Positions 8,443 through 15,981 of a DNA stretch of 64,000 bases are shown one piece after another (position 1 is the stretch's first letter; each line of letters starts with the position of its first letter). The notes below the pieces were generated by a model. That model was not told where the DNA came from. It did not search any database and saw only the letters and a list, made by a program, of their open reading frames with translations. Location of the stretch: NCBI RefSeq assembly GCF_003097535.1, contig NZ_CP029187.1, positions 124,001-188,000 of the forward strand, in the 5' to 3' direction. Both the position numbers and the translations under genes were made by a program. Origin of the DNA: Flavobacterium pallidum. GTDB lineage: Bacteria > Bacteroidota > Bacteroidia > Flavobacteriales > Flavobacteriaceae.

Positions 8443-9063
8443 TTAATGGTTCCCGAAAGAATTCTCAAAAGGAACCCTTTGCAGTATACTCCGCCCCAAA
8501 GTCACCTCATCAGCATACTCGAGTTCATCGCCCACCGCAATCCCGCGTGCAATCGCAGAGGTGATGATGCCAAAATCACTGATTTGCTTATAAATGTAAA
8601 AATTCGTCGTATCGCCTTCCATGGTCGGGCTTAACGCAAAAATGAGCTCATGTACTTTTCCGGACTTCACTTTGTCTACCAACGCCGCAATCTTGAGCTG
8701 TCCCGGGCCTACCCCGTCAATCGGGGAAATTTTCCCGCCAAGCACATGGTAGATTCCCTTGAACTGGCGCGTATTTTCAATCGCCATTACATCGCGGATA
8801 TCTTCCACCACACAAACCAGTGCATGATCGCGTTTCGGGTTGGAGCAGATTTCGCACACTTCCGAATCTGAAATATTGTTGCAGCTTTCGCAGAATTTCA
8901 CATCCTCGCGCATCGCCACAAGCGCCTGTGACAGGAAGGTGGTCTGATCAACGGGCTGCTTCAATAAATGCAGCACCAGCCGGAGCGCTGTCCGCTTGCC
9001 TATGCCGGGCAATTGCGACATTTCATTGACTGCCCTTTCGAGTATTTTCGACGAAAATTCCAT
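8443..9063 (-). CDS. recR: Recombination mediator RecR
   Basis: A 206-residue protein of normal RecR length. It contains a helix-hairpin-helix ([18 protein letters not shown], residues 17-34) and a four-cysteine zinc site (Cys58, Cys61, Cys70, Cys73). A TOPRIM domain follows ([30 protein letters not shown]). It acts with RecO/RecF to load RecA on gapped DNA. The upstream -7 box at 9068-9075 ends 4 nt before the ATG, so the mRNA may be leaderless. It is divergent from the symporter gene. Confidence 0.97.
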   Translation of the reverse strand: MEFSSKILERAVNEMSQLPGIGKRTALRLVLHLLKQPVDQTTFLSQALVAMREDVKFCESCNNISDSEVCEICSNPKRDHALVCVVEDIRDVMAIENTRQFKGIYHVLGGKISPIDGVGPGQLKIAALVDKVKSGKVHELIFALSPTMEGDTTNFYIYKQISDFGIITSAIARGIAVGDELEYADEVTLGRSILQRVPFENSFGNH

Positions 9064-9067
9064 GGGG

Positions 9068-9075
9068 CAAATGTA
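9068..9075 (-). promoter_or_regulatory. recR: -7 box of recR, adjacent to the start codon
   Basis: The minus strand reads TACATTTG, then CCCC, then ATG. The 4-nt gap predicts transcription starting at or next to the start codon. Confidence 0.5.
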
Positions 9076-9090
9076 GTTAAATTTAGTATT

Positions 9091-9153
9091 CAGTCGCAGT
9101 CTCAGCAGGCAGTTTCAGAGATGAGGTAAAACTGTTAACCGCGACCGCGACTG
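9091..9153. repeat. Imperfect nested palindrome with CAG-rich arms
   Basis: CAGTCGCAGTC (9091-9101) pairs with GACCGCGACTG (9143-9153) with one mismatch. Inside it CAGTTT (9110-9115) pairs with AAACTG (9129-9134). The element lies in the divergent recR/symporter intergenic region. The internal 11-mer CAGCAGGCAGT recurs at 19206-19216 in another intergenic gap. Function unknown. Confidence 0.45.
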
Positions 9154-9194
9154 ATAACTTAAAAATTTGTATTTTGCCCCACAAACCACCAAAC

Positions 9195-10691
9195 ATGTCT
9201 CCGGCAACCATCCTCACACTGATTATCGTCTATTTCGGAATGCTCTTTATCATTTCCTATTTCGTAAGCCGTAAAAACAGCGATAACGATACATTTTTCA
9301 AAGCCAATAAAAATTCCAGATGGTACCTCGTCGCTTTCGGGATGATCGGGACGGCGCTGTCCGGGGTGACTTTCATTTCTGTTCCCGGTGAAGTGGGCAA
9401 TCCGGACCTGCAATTCAAATATTTCCAGTTTATCCTTGGGAATGCCATCGGGTTCCTGATTATTGCCAAAGTACTGCTGCCGCTGTATTACCGCATGAAC
9501 CTGACCTCCATTTATGGTTATATTGAACAACGCCTGGGGGTTGTAAGCTACAAAACGGCTGCATCCATTTTCTTAATCAGCCGTACGATCGGCTCGGCTT
9601 TTCGTTTGTATCTGGTCGTGATCGTGTTGCAGCGCTATGTTTTTGATGCCTTCCAGATCCCGTTTGCACTTACGGTTTTAATTTCGCTGGGGTTGATTTT
9701 TGCGTATACCTATCGCGGTGGATTAAAGACCATCATTATTACGGACACGCTGCAAACGTTCTTTTTGGTTTCATCGGTATTCCTGACCATTTATTTTATT
9801 TGTGACAGCCTGGATTTATCCGCATTTCAGGCTTTTGAAACGGTAAAGGAAAGTAATTATTCGAAAGTTTTTTTCTTTGAGGATTTCCTTAAAGGCAATT
9901 ATTTCTGGAAACAGCTTCTGGGCGGAATCTTCGTAACCATTGCCATGGTTGGTCTGGATCAGGATCTGATGCAAAAGAACCTCAGCTGTAAAAACATTGG
10001 CGAAGCCCAGAAAAACATGTTTACGTTTACCGGAATTTTTGTGCTGATCAATATCTTCTTCCTGAGCGTCGGGGCGCTGCTATACATGTATGCCGAGAAA
10101 AATGGCATCGCAATCCCGATGGTTGATGGCGTGGCAAGAACCGATTTGCTATTTCCAGAGATTGCATTCCACCACCTCACAATCGTTCCGGCAGTGGTCT
10201 TTTTATTGGGATTGACCGCCGCAACTTTCGCTACAACCGATTCGGCTTTAACGGCTTTAACGACTTCTTTCTGCGTGGATTTCCTTGGCATGGATAAAGC
10301 CGGAAACCAAAACAAGCCCAATGCTGTGAGGACCCGCCATTGGATACACATTGCCTTTTCACTGCTGATGTTTCTGGTAATCGTGATCTTTAATTCGGTT
10401 AATGATGCTTCAGTCGTGAAGATGATCTTTAAGATTGCCTCCTATACCTATGGACCGCTTTTAGGTTTGTATGCGTTTGGGCTTTTTATGAAATCGAAAA
10501 CCGTCAATGACAAACTCGTTCCGTTCATCTGCCTGGTATCGCCGGCAATCTGTTTCTTTATCAGTAAATATTCGGAAGCACTTTTTGGCGATTATGTATT
10601 TGACAACGAACTGATTATCGTAAACGGGCTGATTACTTTCTTCGGCTTATGGCTTATCAGCAGGCCCGCGGATTCTGAAACGAGGTTTTAA
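9195..10691 (+). CDS. Sodium:solute symporter (SSS family)
   Basis: A 498-residue polytopic membrane protein with about a dozen hydrophobic segments from MSPATILTLIIVYFGMLFII onward. SSS features are visible: GTALSGVTFISVPGEVG in the first transmembrane region, RTIGSAFRLYLV, and TAATFATTDSALTALTTSF in the segment where the second sodium ligands lie. The substrate (sugar, amino acid, sialic acid or other) cannot be assigned. The frame opens at a TTG at 9174 that falls within a TATTTTG promoter-like sequence, so I prefer the ATG at 9195. Its stop shares TTAA with the convergent CoA-binding gene. Confidence 0.88.
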   Translation: MSPATILTLIIVYFGMLFIISYFVSRKNSDNDTFFKANKNSRWYLVAFGMIGTALSGVTFISVPGEVGNPDLQFKYFQFILGNAIGFLIIAKVLLPLYYRMNLTSIYGYIEQRLGVVSYKTAASIFLISRTIGSAFRLYLVVIVLQRYVFDAFQIPFALTVLISLGLIFAYTYRGGLKTIIITDTLQTFFLVSSVFLTIYFICDSLDLSAFQAFETVKESNYSKVFFFEDFLKGNYFWKQLLGGIFVTIAMVGLDQDLMQKNLSCKNIGEAQKNMFTFTGIFVLINIFFLSVGALLYMYAEKNGIAIPMVDGVARTDLLFPEIAFHHLTIVPAVVFLLGLTAATFATTDSALTALTTSFCVDFLGMDKAGNQNKPNAVRTRHWIHIAFSLLMFLVIVIFNSVNDASVVKMIFKIASYTYGPLLGLYAFGLFMKSKTVNDKLVPFICLVSPAICFFISKYSEALFGDYVFDNELIIVNGLITFFGLWLISRPADSETRF

Positions 10692-11053
10692 TACTGATTT
10701 GTCGCCAGCATCACCAGGGTACAGGCCACTTCAATCTGGATTCCGTTAGCACGCAGCAATTGGTATAATTCCGGATTTTCGGTGCCGGGGTTGAAAATGA
10801 CCCTTTTGGGTTGCAGGCCGATGATGTAGTTGTAATAATCCCTTTGGCGCTGCGGATTCAGATATAACGTCACTGTGTCAATATTCGTAAAAGGCAGCTG
10901 TTTGGTCTGGATTTTAACACCGGCCACATCACCTTCCTTCTGCCCGATGGCAACCACAGAATGGTCGTGCCCTGTCAGGCGGTTGATGGCCATATTGGAA
11001 TACCTTGCAGGGTTTTCAGACGCACCAAGTACGAGTGTTTTTTTATTTTTCAT
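10688..11053 (-). CDS. CoA-binding (Rossmann) domain protein, YccU-like
   Basis: A 121-residue single-domain protein with the CoA-binding Rossmann fold seen in succinyl-CoA synthetase alpha and YccU. The N-terminal motif is LVLGASENPARYSNMAI, followed by IDTVTLYLNPQRQ and KRVIFNPGTENPELYQLL. Family members bind CoA or nucleotides but have no settled function. It overlaps the symporter gene tail-to-tail by four bases (TTAA). A perfect -7 box lies 4 nt from its ATG. Confidence 0.88.
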   Translation of the reverse strand: MKNKKTLVLGASENPARYSNMAINRLTGHDHSVVAIGQKEGDVAGVKIQTKQLPFTNIDTVTLYLNPQRQRDYYNYIIGLQPKRVIFNPGTENPELYQLLRANGIQIEVACTLVMLATNQY

Positions 11054-11057
11054 ATTG

Positions 11058-11065
11058 CAAAAATA
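11058..11065 (-). promoter_or_regulatory. -7 box of the CoA-binding gene, adjacent to the start codon
   Basis: The minus strand reads TATTTTTG, then CAAT, then ATG. This is another candidate leaderless start. Confidence 0.5.
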
Positions 11066-11140
11066 CGCAATAAGTCATTTTGTCTTTTTATGATAATGAT
11101 TTTTTATTTATAACTTTACAGAAGAGGCTGGTTCCGAAAT

Positions 11141-11148
11141 TAATTTTG
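11141..11148 (+). promoter_or_regulatory. -7 box of marC
   Basis: TAATTTTG lies 10 nt before the ATG at 11159. It fits TAnnTTTG; no TTG is evident at -33. Confidence 0.45.
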
Positions 11149-11158
11149 CAAAAAAAAC

Positions 11159-11788
11159 ATGGAGTTATTTATTTACTTATTTGCCGCACTTTTTTCAGTC
11201 CTGAATCCCATTGGTACCGTCCCGATATTTGTAGGGCTGACGCAGGATGATGATAAAAAGGAGCGTTCGCGGATTTCACTCTGGACTGCCATCGATGTAT
11301 TCATTATCCTGATCATTTCGTATTTTATCGGACAGTATGTACTGACGTTTTTCGGGATCAGTATCGAGGCGTTACGGATTGCCGGCGGATTGATTATCGT
11401 AAGTTCGGGATTTTCACTGCTTACGGGAAAATTCAGTAAAACCCGCGAAATCAATAAAGAAGTGGCAAGTGATGTCCAGAAACGAAATGACATTGCATTA
11501 ACGCCCTTAGCCATCCCGATGCTCGCCGGTCCGGGCTCCATTTCATTGTTGATTGCATTTTACCAGGAGCATCATAAAACCGAAGAAATGCTGATTGCGG
11601 TGTTGTCGATATTGGCTGTGGCTTTTGTGATTTTCCTGATTTTGAGAAGCGGCCATTACCTGGCCAAAATCCTGGGCGCTTCAGGGATTGTCGCGATTTC
11701 AAGGATTGTAGGTTTTATTGTGATTGCGATCGGGATCCAATATATCGTAAGTTCCATCGTAAGCATCATACGCGGAAATTTCCTTTAA
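11159..11788 (+). CDS. MarC-family integral membrane protein
   Basis: A 209-residue protein with six hydrophobic segments. It carries the MarC family signatures: LFAALFSVLNPIGTVPIFVGLT at the N-terminus, GGLIIVSSGFSLLTGK, and the repeat-like TPLAIPMLAGPGSISLLIAF. The family is conserved but its transport activity is not established; early links to multiple antibiotic resistance were not confirmed. It is a monocistronic gene with its own promoter, divergent from the CoA-binding gene. Confidence 0.92.
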   Translation: MELFIYLFAALFSVLNPIGTVPIFVGLTQDDDKKERSRISLWTAIDVFIILIISYFIGQYVLTFFGISIEALRIAGGLIIVSSGFSLLTGKFSKTREINKEVASDVQKRNDIALTPLAIPMLAGPGSISLLIAFYQEHHKTEEMLIAVLSILAVAFVIFLILRSGHYLAKILGASGIVAISRIVGFIVIAIGIQYIVSSIVSIIRGNFL

Positions 11789-11792
11789 ATAA

Positions 11793-11816
11793 AAAGGCCT
11801 CCCGAAGGAAGCCTTT
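11793..11816 (-). terminator. Terminator between marC and doxX
   Basis: AAAGGCCTCC-CGAA-GGAAGCCTTT forms a 10-bp stem with one mismatch. On the minus strand it is followed by TTTTTATTT, so it best serves the doxX operon. It may also act on marC in the other direction. Confidence 0.75.
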
Positions 11817-11837
11817 CAAACAAACAATAAAACAAAA

Positions 11838-12299
11838 CTATCCTAAGCTTAGGATTTTCTTATCATACAACAACGGTTTCCATGTTTTGTATGTAAACCC
11901 GATCAAAATCAGGTTGATCAATAGCAACCCGCCGGTTTGAAGCAGTTCGCCGGTTTCTTCAAATTCAAGAAACAGGTGGAACAGGAAAATATTTAAGATG
12001 ACCGGTAACGCAACCAATGCCCCGATTCCGGAAAACACCTGACTGATCAGCAATACGCCGGCAGCCAGTTCCACAACGCCTAGGAATTCCCAGAAAAATC
12101 CGGTTTGCTTCATCCCGAAGATGTAATTCTTGATTTGAAGGACTGCTGTATTCGGCGCTACTTCCTCCCCTTTTTTCACTTTTTCAACAATTTCTGTTGG
12201 CGATGGCATGGGCTTGTCAAATTTCATGATACCGCCATAGGCCAGCATGCCGCCAAGGATCAGATTGAAAAGTATCCTGATGATGTTTTTTACTTTCAT
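11838..12299 (-). CDS. DoxX-family membrane protein
   Basis: A 153-residue protein with four predicted membrane segments and the DoxX-like pattern: FNLILGGMLAYGGIMKF at the N-terminus, then GFFWEFLGVVELAAGVLLIS and IGALVALPVILNIFLFHLFLEF. DoxX proteins are small respiratory- or redox-associated membrane proteins of unclear biochemistry. It starts 2 bp after the HmuY-like gene, so it is the last gene of the heme/iron uptake operon, which is unusual company. Linkage of its expression to iron status is inferred. Confidence 0.85.
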   Translation of the reverse strand: MKVKNIIRILFNLILGGMLAYGGIMKFDKPMPSPTEIVEKVKKGEEVAPNTAVLQIKNYIFGMKQTGFFWEFLGVVELAAGVLLISQVFSGIGALVALPVILNIFLFHLFLEFEETGELLQTGGLLLINLILIGFTYKTWKPLLYDKKILSLG

Positions 12300-12301
12300 G
12301 A

Positions 12302-13726
12302 TTATTGCAATAAAGCGTATTGGAATGTTGGGTAACCGCGTTCTCCGGCAGTATTAGCACCACCGGTAAATTTCAGCTTATAGATATTTCCTGCAGGATC
12401 TTTAATGACAAAAAAGCGGTCGGTCTTTAAAACAAATTGTGAAACAGGACCATTCGGGCCGTTTACGCTCGTGCTTCTCCAGTTTGACCCAATATTGGTT
12501 TGGTTGTCGGTAAAGTTATCCTGTACTACGTTGGCTTTCGTAAAACTGTCATAAGTCACTGTATCAGTAATCGAAACCATATACGCTTTGGCACCGCCTT
12601 TTAAATTGGTTACAACGAAATCAGGAAAATAATACGGTGTGGTTCCGCCCAATAAATTCGTAAAGGTGGTAAAGTTTAAATCCCATTGTGTTTTTTGAGG
12701 TTCCACCGGTACTACATTTTTTGTGGTTAAACTGAAAAATGTAAAGTTATAAGCCGTATCTTTCGATATGGTAACTTCCTGATGCGTAATGGATGCAATA
12801 TCAGCATATTGAATCTTATAATCATTCCCGTTCCTTAAAACACGGATTTTCATCCAGCCCCTCAATGATCCTGAACCTGAACCGTCCGCACCGATGGCTG
12901 GCGCATTCGCAGCAGGATTGCTTCCCATATTGACAAGGTAGACTTTATTGTCGGCATCGTTTGCAGAAATAGCATCGATTGCCGTGTCGTGTGTACTGGC
13001 ATCGTTGTCGAAAACGCCTGTCGGGTTGTCAACCTGGCTGGCAATGCCTTGCCCTTGTGCAATAATCATCGTTTCGTCAGCTGCCTGCACTTCATCGATA
13101 TTGGTAGTTTCGAGTTTTTTTGCAGCCATTTTCAAGGAACTGTTCAACACCACACGAAAATCAGTCCCGGAATAAAATCCCAAATCCCAGGAAACCCTTT
13201 TTGCCATCGTCATGGTGCCGCTGCTCAAATCGATATACACCTGGTTTGGTTGTGTCGGGCCGCCAGTTTCAGCGGCTAAAGCCGAACCCAAAGAGGCGGT
13301 TTCGTTAAAGTTAAGCTGAATAGAATCATTAGCCGAAATGGTTCCGCCAAAAGAAACTGCAGTTACTGTAAATGCTACATTCTTTACCTGGCCTTCAATC
13401 GCGTCAATCAGTTTGTTGAAGGTGAAGTGAACTGTTGTTGCACCGGCTTCGAAAGGAACGACGACGGTATTGCCGTCAGCAGCGGGAAGTGTGGAGAAAT
13501 CCGTACCGTATGTTACGGCGTTGGCATCGAAAGTCAGTGTCACAGTACCGGCTGCAGGCGCAGCATCCGAGAAAACAATCGCAACAGGCGTGGCAGCAGC
13601 GGATAGATTCATCGACGGCACGGAAAAGGCTACGGAAACATCAGCAGCATTCTTGCTATCATCGTCGTTGCAGGCCGTAAAGGCAAGCGTTACACAGGAA
13701 AGGAATAAAATTAACTTGTTTTTCAT
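12302..13726 (-). CDS. HmuY-like heme-binding lipoprotein with an N-terminal Calx-beta-like domain
   Basis: A 474-residue lipoprotein (signal MKNKLILFLSCVTLAFTAC, Cys19). Residues of about 30-130 resemble a Calx-beta domain (TYGTDFSTLPAADGNTVVVP, then FEAGATTVHFTFN). The rest matches the HmuY family: NQVYIDLSSGTMTMAKRVSW, WDLGFYSGTDFRVVLNSS and, near the end, FFVIKDPAGNIYKLKFTGG. HmuY takes heme from host or environmental proteins and hands it to a TonB-dependent receptor, here encoded 6 bp upstream. It is much longer than the Porphyromonas protein, mainly because of the added N-terminal domain. Heme as the ligand is inferred from the family. Confidence 0.85.
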   Translation of the reverse strand: MKNKLILFLSCVTLAFTACNDDDSKNAADVSVAFSVPSMNLSAAATPVAIVFSDAAPAAGTVTLTFDANAVTYGTDFSTLPAADGNTVVVPFEAGATTVHFTFNKLIDAIEGQVKNVAFTVTAVSFGGTISANDSIQLNFNETASLGSALAAETGGPTQPNQVYIDLSSGTMTMAKRVSWDLGFYSGTDFRVVLNSSLKMAAKKLETTNIDEVQAADETMIIAQGQGIASQVDNPTGVFDNDASTHDTAIDAISANDADNKVYLVNMGSNPAANAPAIGADGSGSGSLRGWMKIRVLRNGNDYKIQYADIASITHQEVTISKDTAYNFTFFSLTTKNVVPVEPQKTQWDLNFTTFTNLLGGTTPYYFPDFVVTNLKGGAKAYMVSITDTVTYDSFTKANVVQDNFTDNQTNIGSNWRSTSVNGPNGPVSQFVLKTDRFFVIKDPAGNIYKLKFTGGANTAGERGYPTFQYALLQ

Positions 13727-13732
13727 GGTGAT

Positions 13733-15880
13733 TTATTTATTAAAATTTAGGTTATACGTAAGTTTAAGGAATGCCGAGCGGCCGTAGCCCAGCAGCATGT
13801 CCGAGCCAGCAGCATGGATTCCGGTGGTTCCGGTAGTCATACGGACGGTTTTTACATCGAACAGGTTTCGCGCACCGAGGGTCACTTCCAGCTTTTTACT
13901 CAAAAAATCTTTTCTCACCGAAGTGTCCATCCAGCTGTAGGCATCGATTTCTGAAAGCAGGAAAGTCGCGTTATTGTTTATATCGGTTGCCGAAACATAT
14001 TGCTGCTGCCTGCCGTTGTATTTGCAATAAATGGCTAAAAGCACATTCCATTTCGGGATGTTGTAAGAAACACTTGAATTGATTTGCAGCGTATACAGGA
14101 AACGGTCGTCAGAAGTGGTGTTCAATGCCGCCAAATCTATTTTCTGGGAAATCCCCACCAGTGCAAGCCCTAAACTGGTGTTCCAGTTTTTATACGAAAA
14201 TTGGTTTGTCGTAGCAATATTCCACATTTTATAACTGTCGATATTCAGGTATTTATAGCGCTGCGCAGGTGTAATCTGGTCCAGCACAAGACTGATGCGG
14301 TCATCTACATCGAGTAAAGTCACCGCCAGCGTATTGGAAATTTTCGTACCCGATTCAAAAAAAGTGTTCTTTTTTACACTTGCCTCATAAGACATTCCCG
14401 TTTCCGGAGACAGGTTTTCATTGCCCTGCAAATTGTGGTTCGAATCGACGAAATAAGTATACAATTCATCAAAATTCGGCGTACGGTAGGACTTTCCGAT
14501 AGAAATCCTTGCTTCAATCCCTTTCGCGAAAAGGTAACGCAATCCGAGAGAGGCGGCATATTGGTCGTCAAATTTCGACTGGAACGAATACCGCAGTCCT
14601 GGGCGGATTGAGAATGCAGCCGTCATATTGATTTCTGCGGAAGCGAAAAAATCATAATTCTCCAACCGCTTCCGGATGTTCGTCAATTGCTGGTTGTCGT
14701 CCTTGAAAATTCCGGCGCTCGAGTCATAAAAGCCATTTTCACTGACGGCTTCATAACCCAACTGCAGGTCGAAAGATTTGTTTTTGAAGAAATTGCTTAA
14801 GGTTCCGGTCGAATAGAACACCTCTTTTGATTGGTAATTTTCCCTTTTGTTTGCCGATTCCTGCTGGGTTTCCAATTGATAATTGAAACGCTCGAAATCG
14901 CGTTGCTGCCTCTGGTGCGACACCGAAACATTATAGGAAAGTGCGAAAAAAAGCTTTCCGTAAGCGTTCAAATGATGGTAAAAACGATTCGAAATGTACC
15001 TGCGGTCATTTGTGTAATAGGTTTCCGGGAAAGGGTAATTGTCCTGCGGGATGACGATGGGATTGTAAAAATCGACGTTTTCCCCGAAATAATCGAACTT
15101 GTAAAAAAAGCGGAAATCGTTTTTGCGGTAACCGATTAAAATATTCGTAGCAAGTTGCTCTTTCGGGAGCCAGACATGGCCACGCAAACCGTCGTTGACG
15201 CTGTAATCCTTCCCTTTGCTGTTGGCATAATAACCAGCAAAATCATTGCGGTTGAAGCCAGTGGAGACGAACCAATTGCTGTTGAAATTATGCGATATCT
15301 TAAAGGATTGTATGTGCCTTCCTTTGTCAAAAAAAGCGAACTCATCCGAAACCGTTTCTTCCTGCGCGGTTGCTGAAACTTCCCAATCCTGCGCCGATTT
15401 CTTTTTGGTGATGATGTTTAAAACCCCGGTAACAGCATTGGCGCCGTGCGTGACAGCCATGGAACCTTCGATGATTTCAATCTGTTCGACATCGTCAAGA
15501 TTCACCTGCGTCAAATCGATGTTGTTTCCTAAGCCGGTGTCGCTTACGAGGGGAATATTATCAACCAGGATCTTGAAATATTGCGCGTCGAGACCAAACA
15601 TAGAAACCTGTGAACGCCCATCGCTGCCACTGGTCCGGATGGAGATATTCAAATACTGATTCAATACATCGCTAAGGTTGTTGGCGGCGAGTTGCTTGAT
15701 ATCGTCTTTCGTAATAACCCTTACATTATAAACCGATTTTTTTAAGGCCTGTGGTTCAAATTGTCCTGTGATGACGACTTCCTGAAGCGCAGCCGTTTTG
15801 AGAGAATCGCCAGTTTTTTCCTGCGCTGAAACAGAAAGTGTGAGGAAAAGAAGAATCGTTATAGATAGGTTTGGCTTCAT
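13733..15880 (-). CDS. TonB-dependent outer membrane receptor (HmuR-like, heme/iron)
   Basis: A 715-residue receptor. The signal peptide is MKPNLSITILLFLTLSVSAQ. A plug domain follows (VVITGQFEPQALKKSVYNVR, NLSDVLNQYLNISIRTSGSD, ITKKKS), then a beta-barrel ending LGYGRSAFLKLTYNLNFNK. It lacks the N-terminal carboxypeptidase-like domain of SusC proteins, as is typical for siderophore, heme and B12 receptors. The HmuY-like and DoxX genes follow within 6 and 2 bp. The promoter region is shared with the divergent DUF6607-type gene and holds two candidate operators. Heme is the most likely substrate given HmuY. Confidence 0.92.
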   Translation of the reverse strand: MKPNLSITILLFLTLSVSAQEKTGDSLKTAALQEVVITGQFEPQALKKSVYNVRVITKDDIKQLAANNLSDVLNQYLNISIRTSGSDGRSQVSMFGLDAQYFKILVDNIPLVSDTGLGNNIDLTQVNLDDVEQIEIIEGSMAVTHGANAVTGVLNIITKKKSAQDWEVSATAQEETVSDEFAFFDKGRHIQSFKISHNFNSNWFVSTGFNRNDFAGYYANSKGKDYSVNDGLRGHVWLPKEQLATNILIGYRKNDFRFFYKFDYFGENVDFYNPIVIPQDNYPFPETYYTNDRRYISNRFYHHLNAYGKLFFALSYNVSVSHQRQQRDFERFNYQLETQQESANKRENYQSKEVFYSTGTLSNFFKNKSFDLQLGYEAVSENGFYDSSAGIFKDDNQQLTNIRKRLENYDFFASAEINMTAAFSIRPGLRYSFQSKFDDQYAASLGLRYLFAKGIEARISIGKSYRTPNFDELYTYFVDSNHNLQGNENLSPETGMSYEASVKKNTFFESGTKISNTLAVTLLDVDDRISLVLDQITPAQRYKYLNIDSYKMWNIATTNQFSYKNWNTSLGLALVGISQKIDLAALNTTSDDRFLYTLQINSSVSYNIPKWNVLLAIYCKYNGRQQQYVSATDINNNATFLLSEIDAYSWMDTSVRKDFLSKKLEVTLGARNLFDVKTVRMTTGTTGIHAAGSDMLLGYGRSAFLKLTYNLNFNK

Positions 15881-15881
15881 T

Positions 15882-15900
15882 ATTTAGATTTGTTCTTAAT
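15882..15900. promoter_or_regulatory. Candidate operator 1 (receptor side)
   Basis: ATTTAGATTTGTTCTTAAT is an imperfect 19-bp palindrome (outer ATTTAGA against TTCTTAAT). It lies between the receptor -7 box and its ATG and shares TTGTTCTnAAT with operator 2. The regulator is not known; an iron-responsive repressor is an inference. Confidence 0.45.
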
Positions 15901-15907
15901 AATTCTG

Positions 15908-15915
15908 CAAATATA
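15908..15915 (-). promoter_or_regulatory. -7 box of the TonB receptor operon
   Basis: The minus strand reads TATATTTG, 27 nt before the ATG at 15880. It is a perfect TAnnTTTG. Confidence 0.5.
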
Positions 15916-15922
15916 TATTGTT

Positions 15923-15941
15923 ATTTTTAATTGTTCTAAAT
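15923..15941. promoter_or_regulatory. Candidate operator 2 (DUF6607 side)
   Basis: ATTTTTAATTGTTCTAAAT is a second imperfect 19-bp palindrome with the same conserved half TTGTTCTnAAT, offset 41 bp from operator 1. It covers the -33 region of the rightward promoter. Confidence 0.45.
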
Positions 15942-15949
15942 AAAAATAC

Positions 15950-15957
15950 TATTTTTG
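15950..15957 (+). promoter_or_regulatory. -7 box of the DUF6607-type gene
   Basis: TATTTTTG is a perfect TAnnTTTG, with TTG at 15931-15933 (16-nt spacer). It lies upstream of the ATG at 15982 and overlaps the alternative TTG start, which argues against that start. Confidence 0.55.
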
Positions 15958-15981
15958 CGTCAGAAATATTTAACCTTTTTT

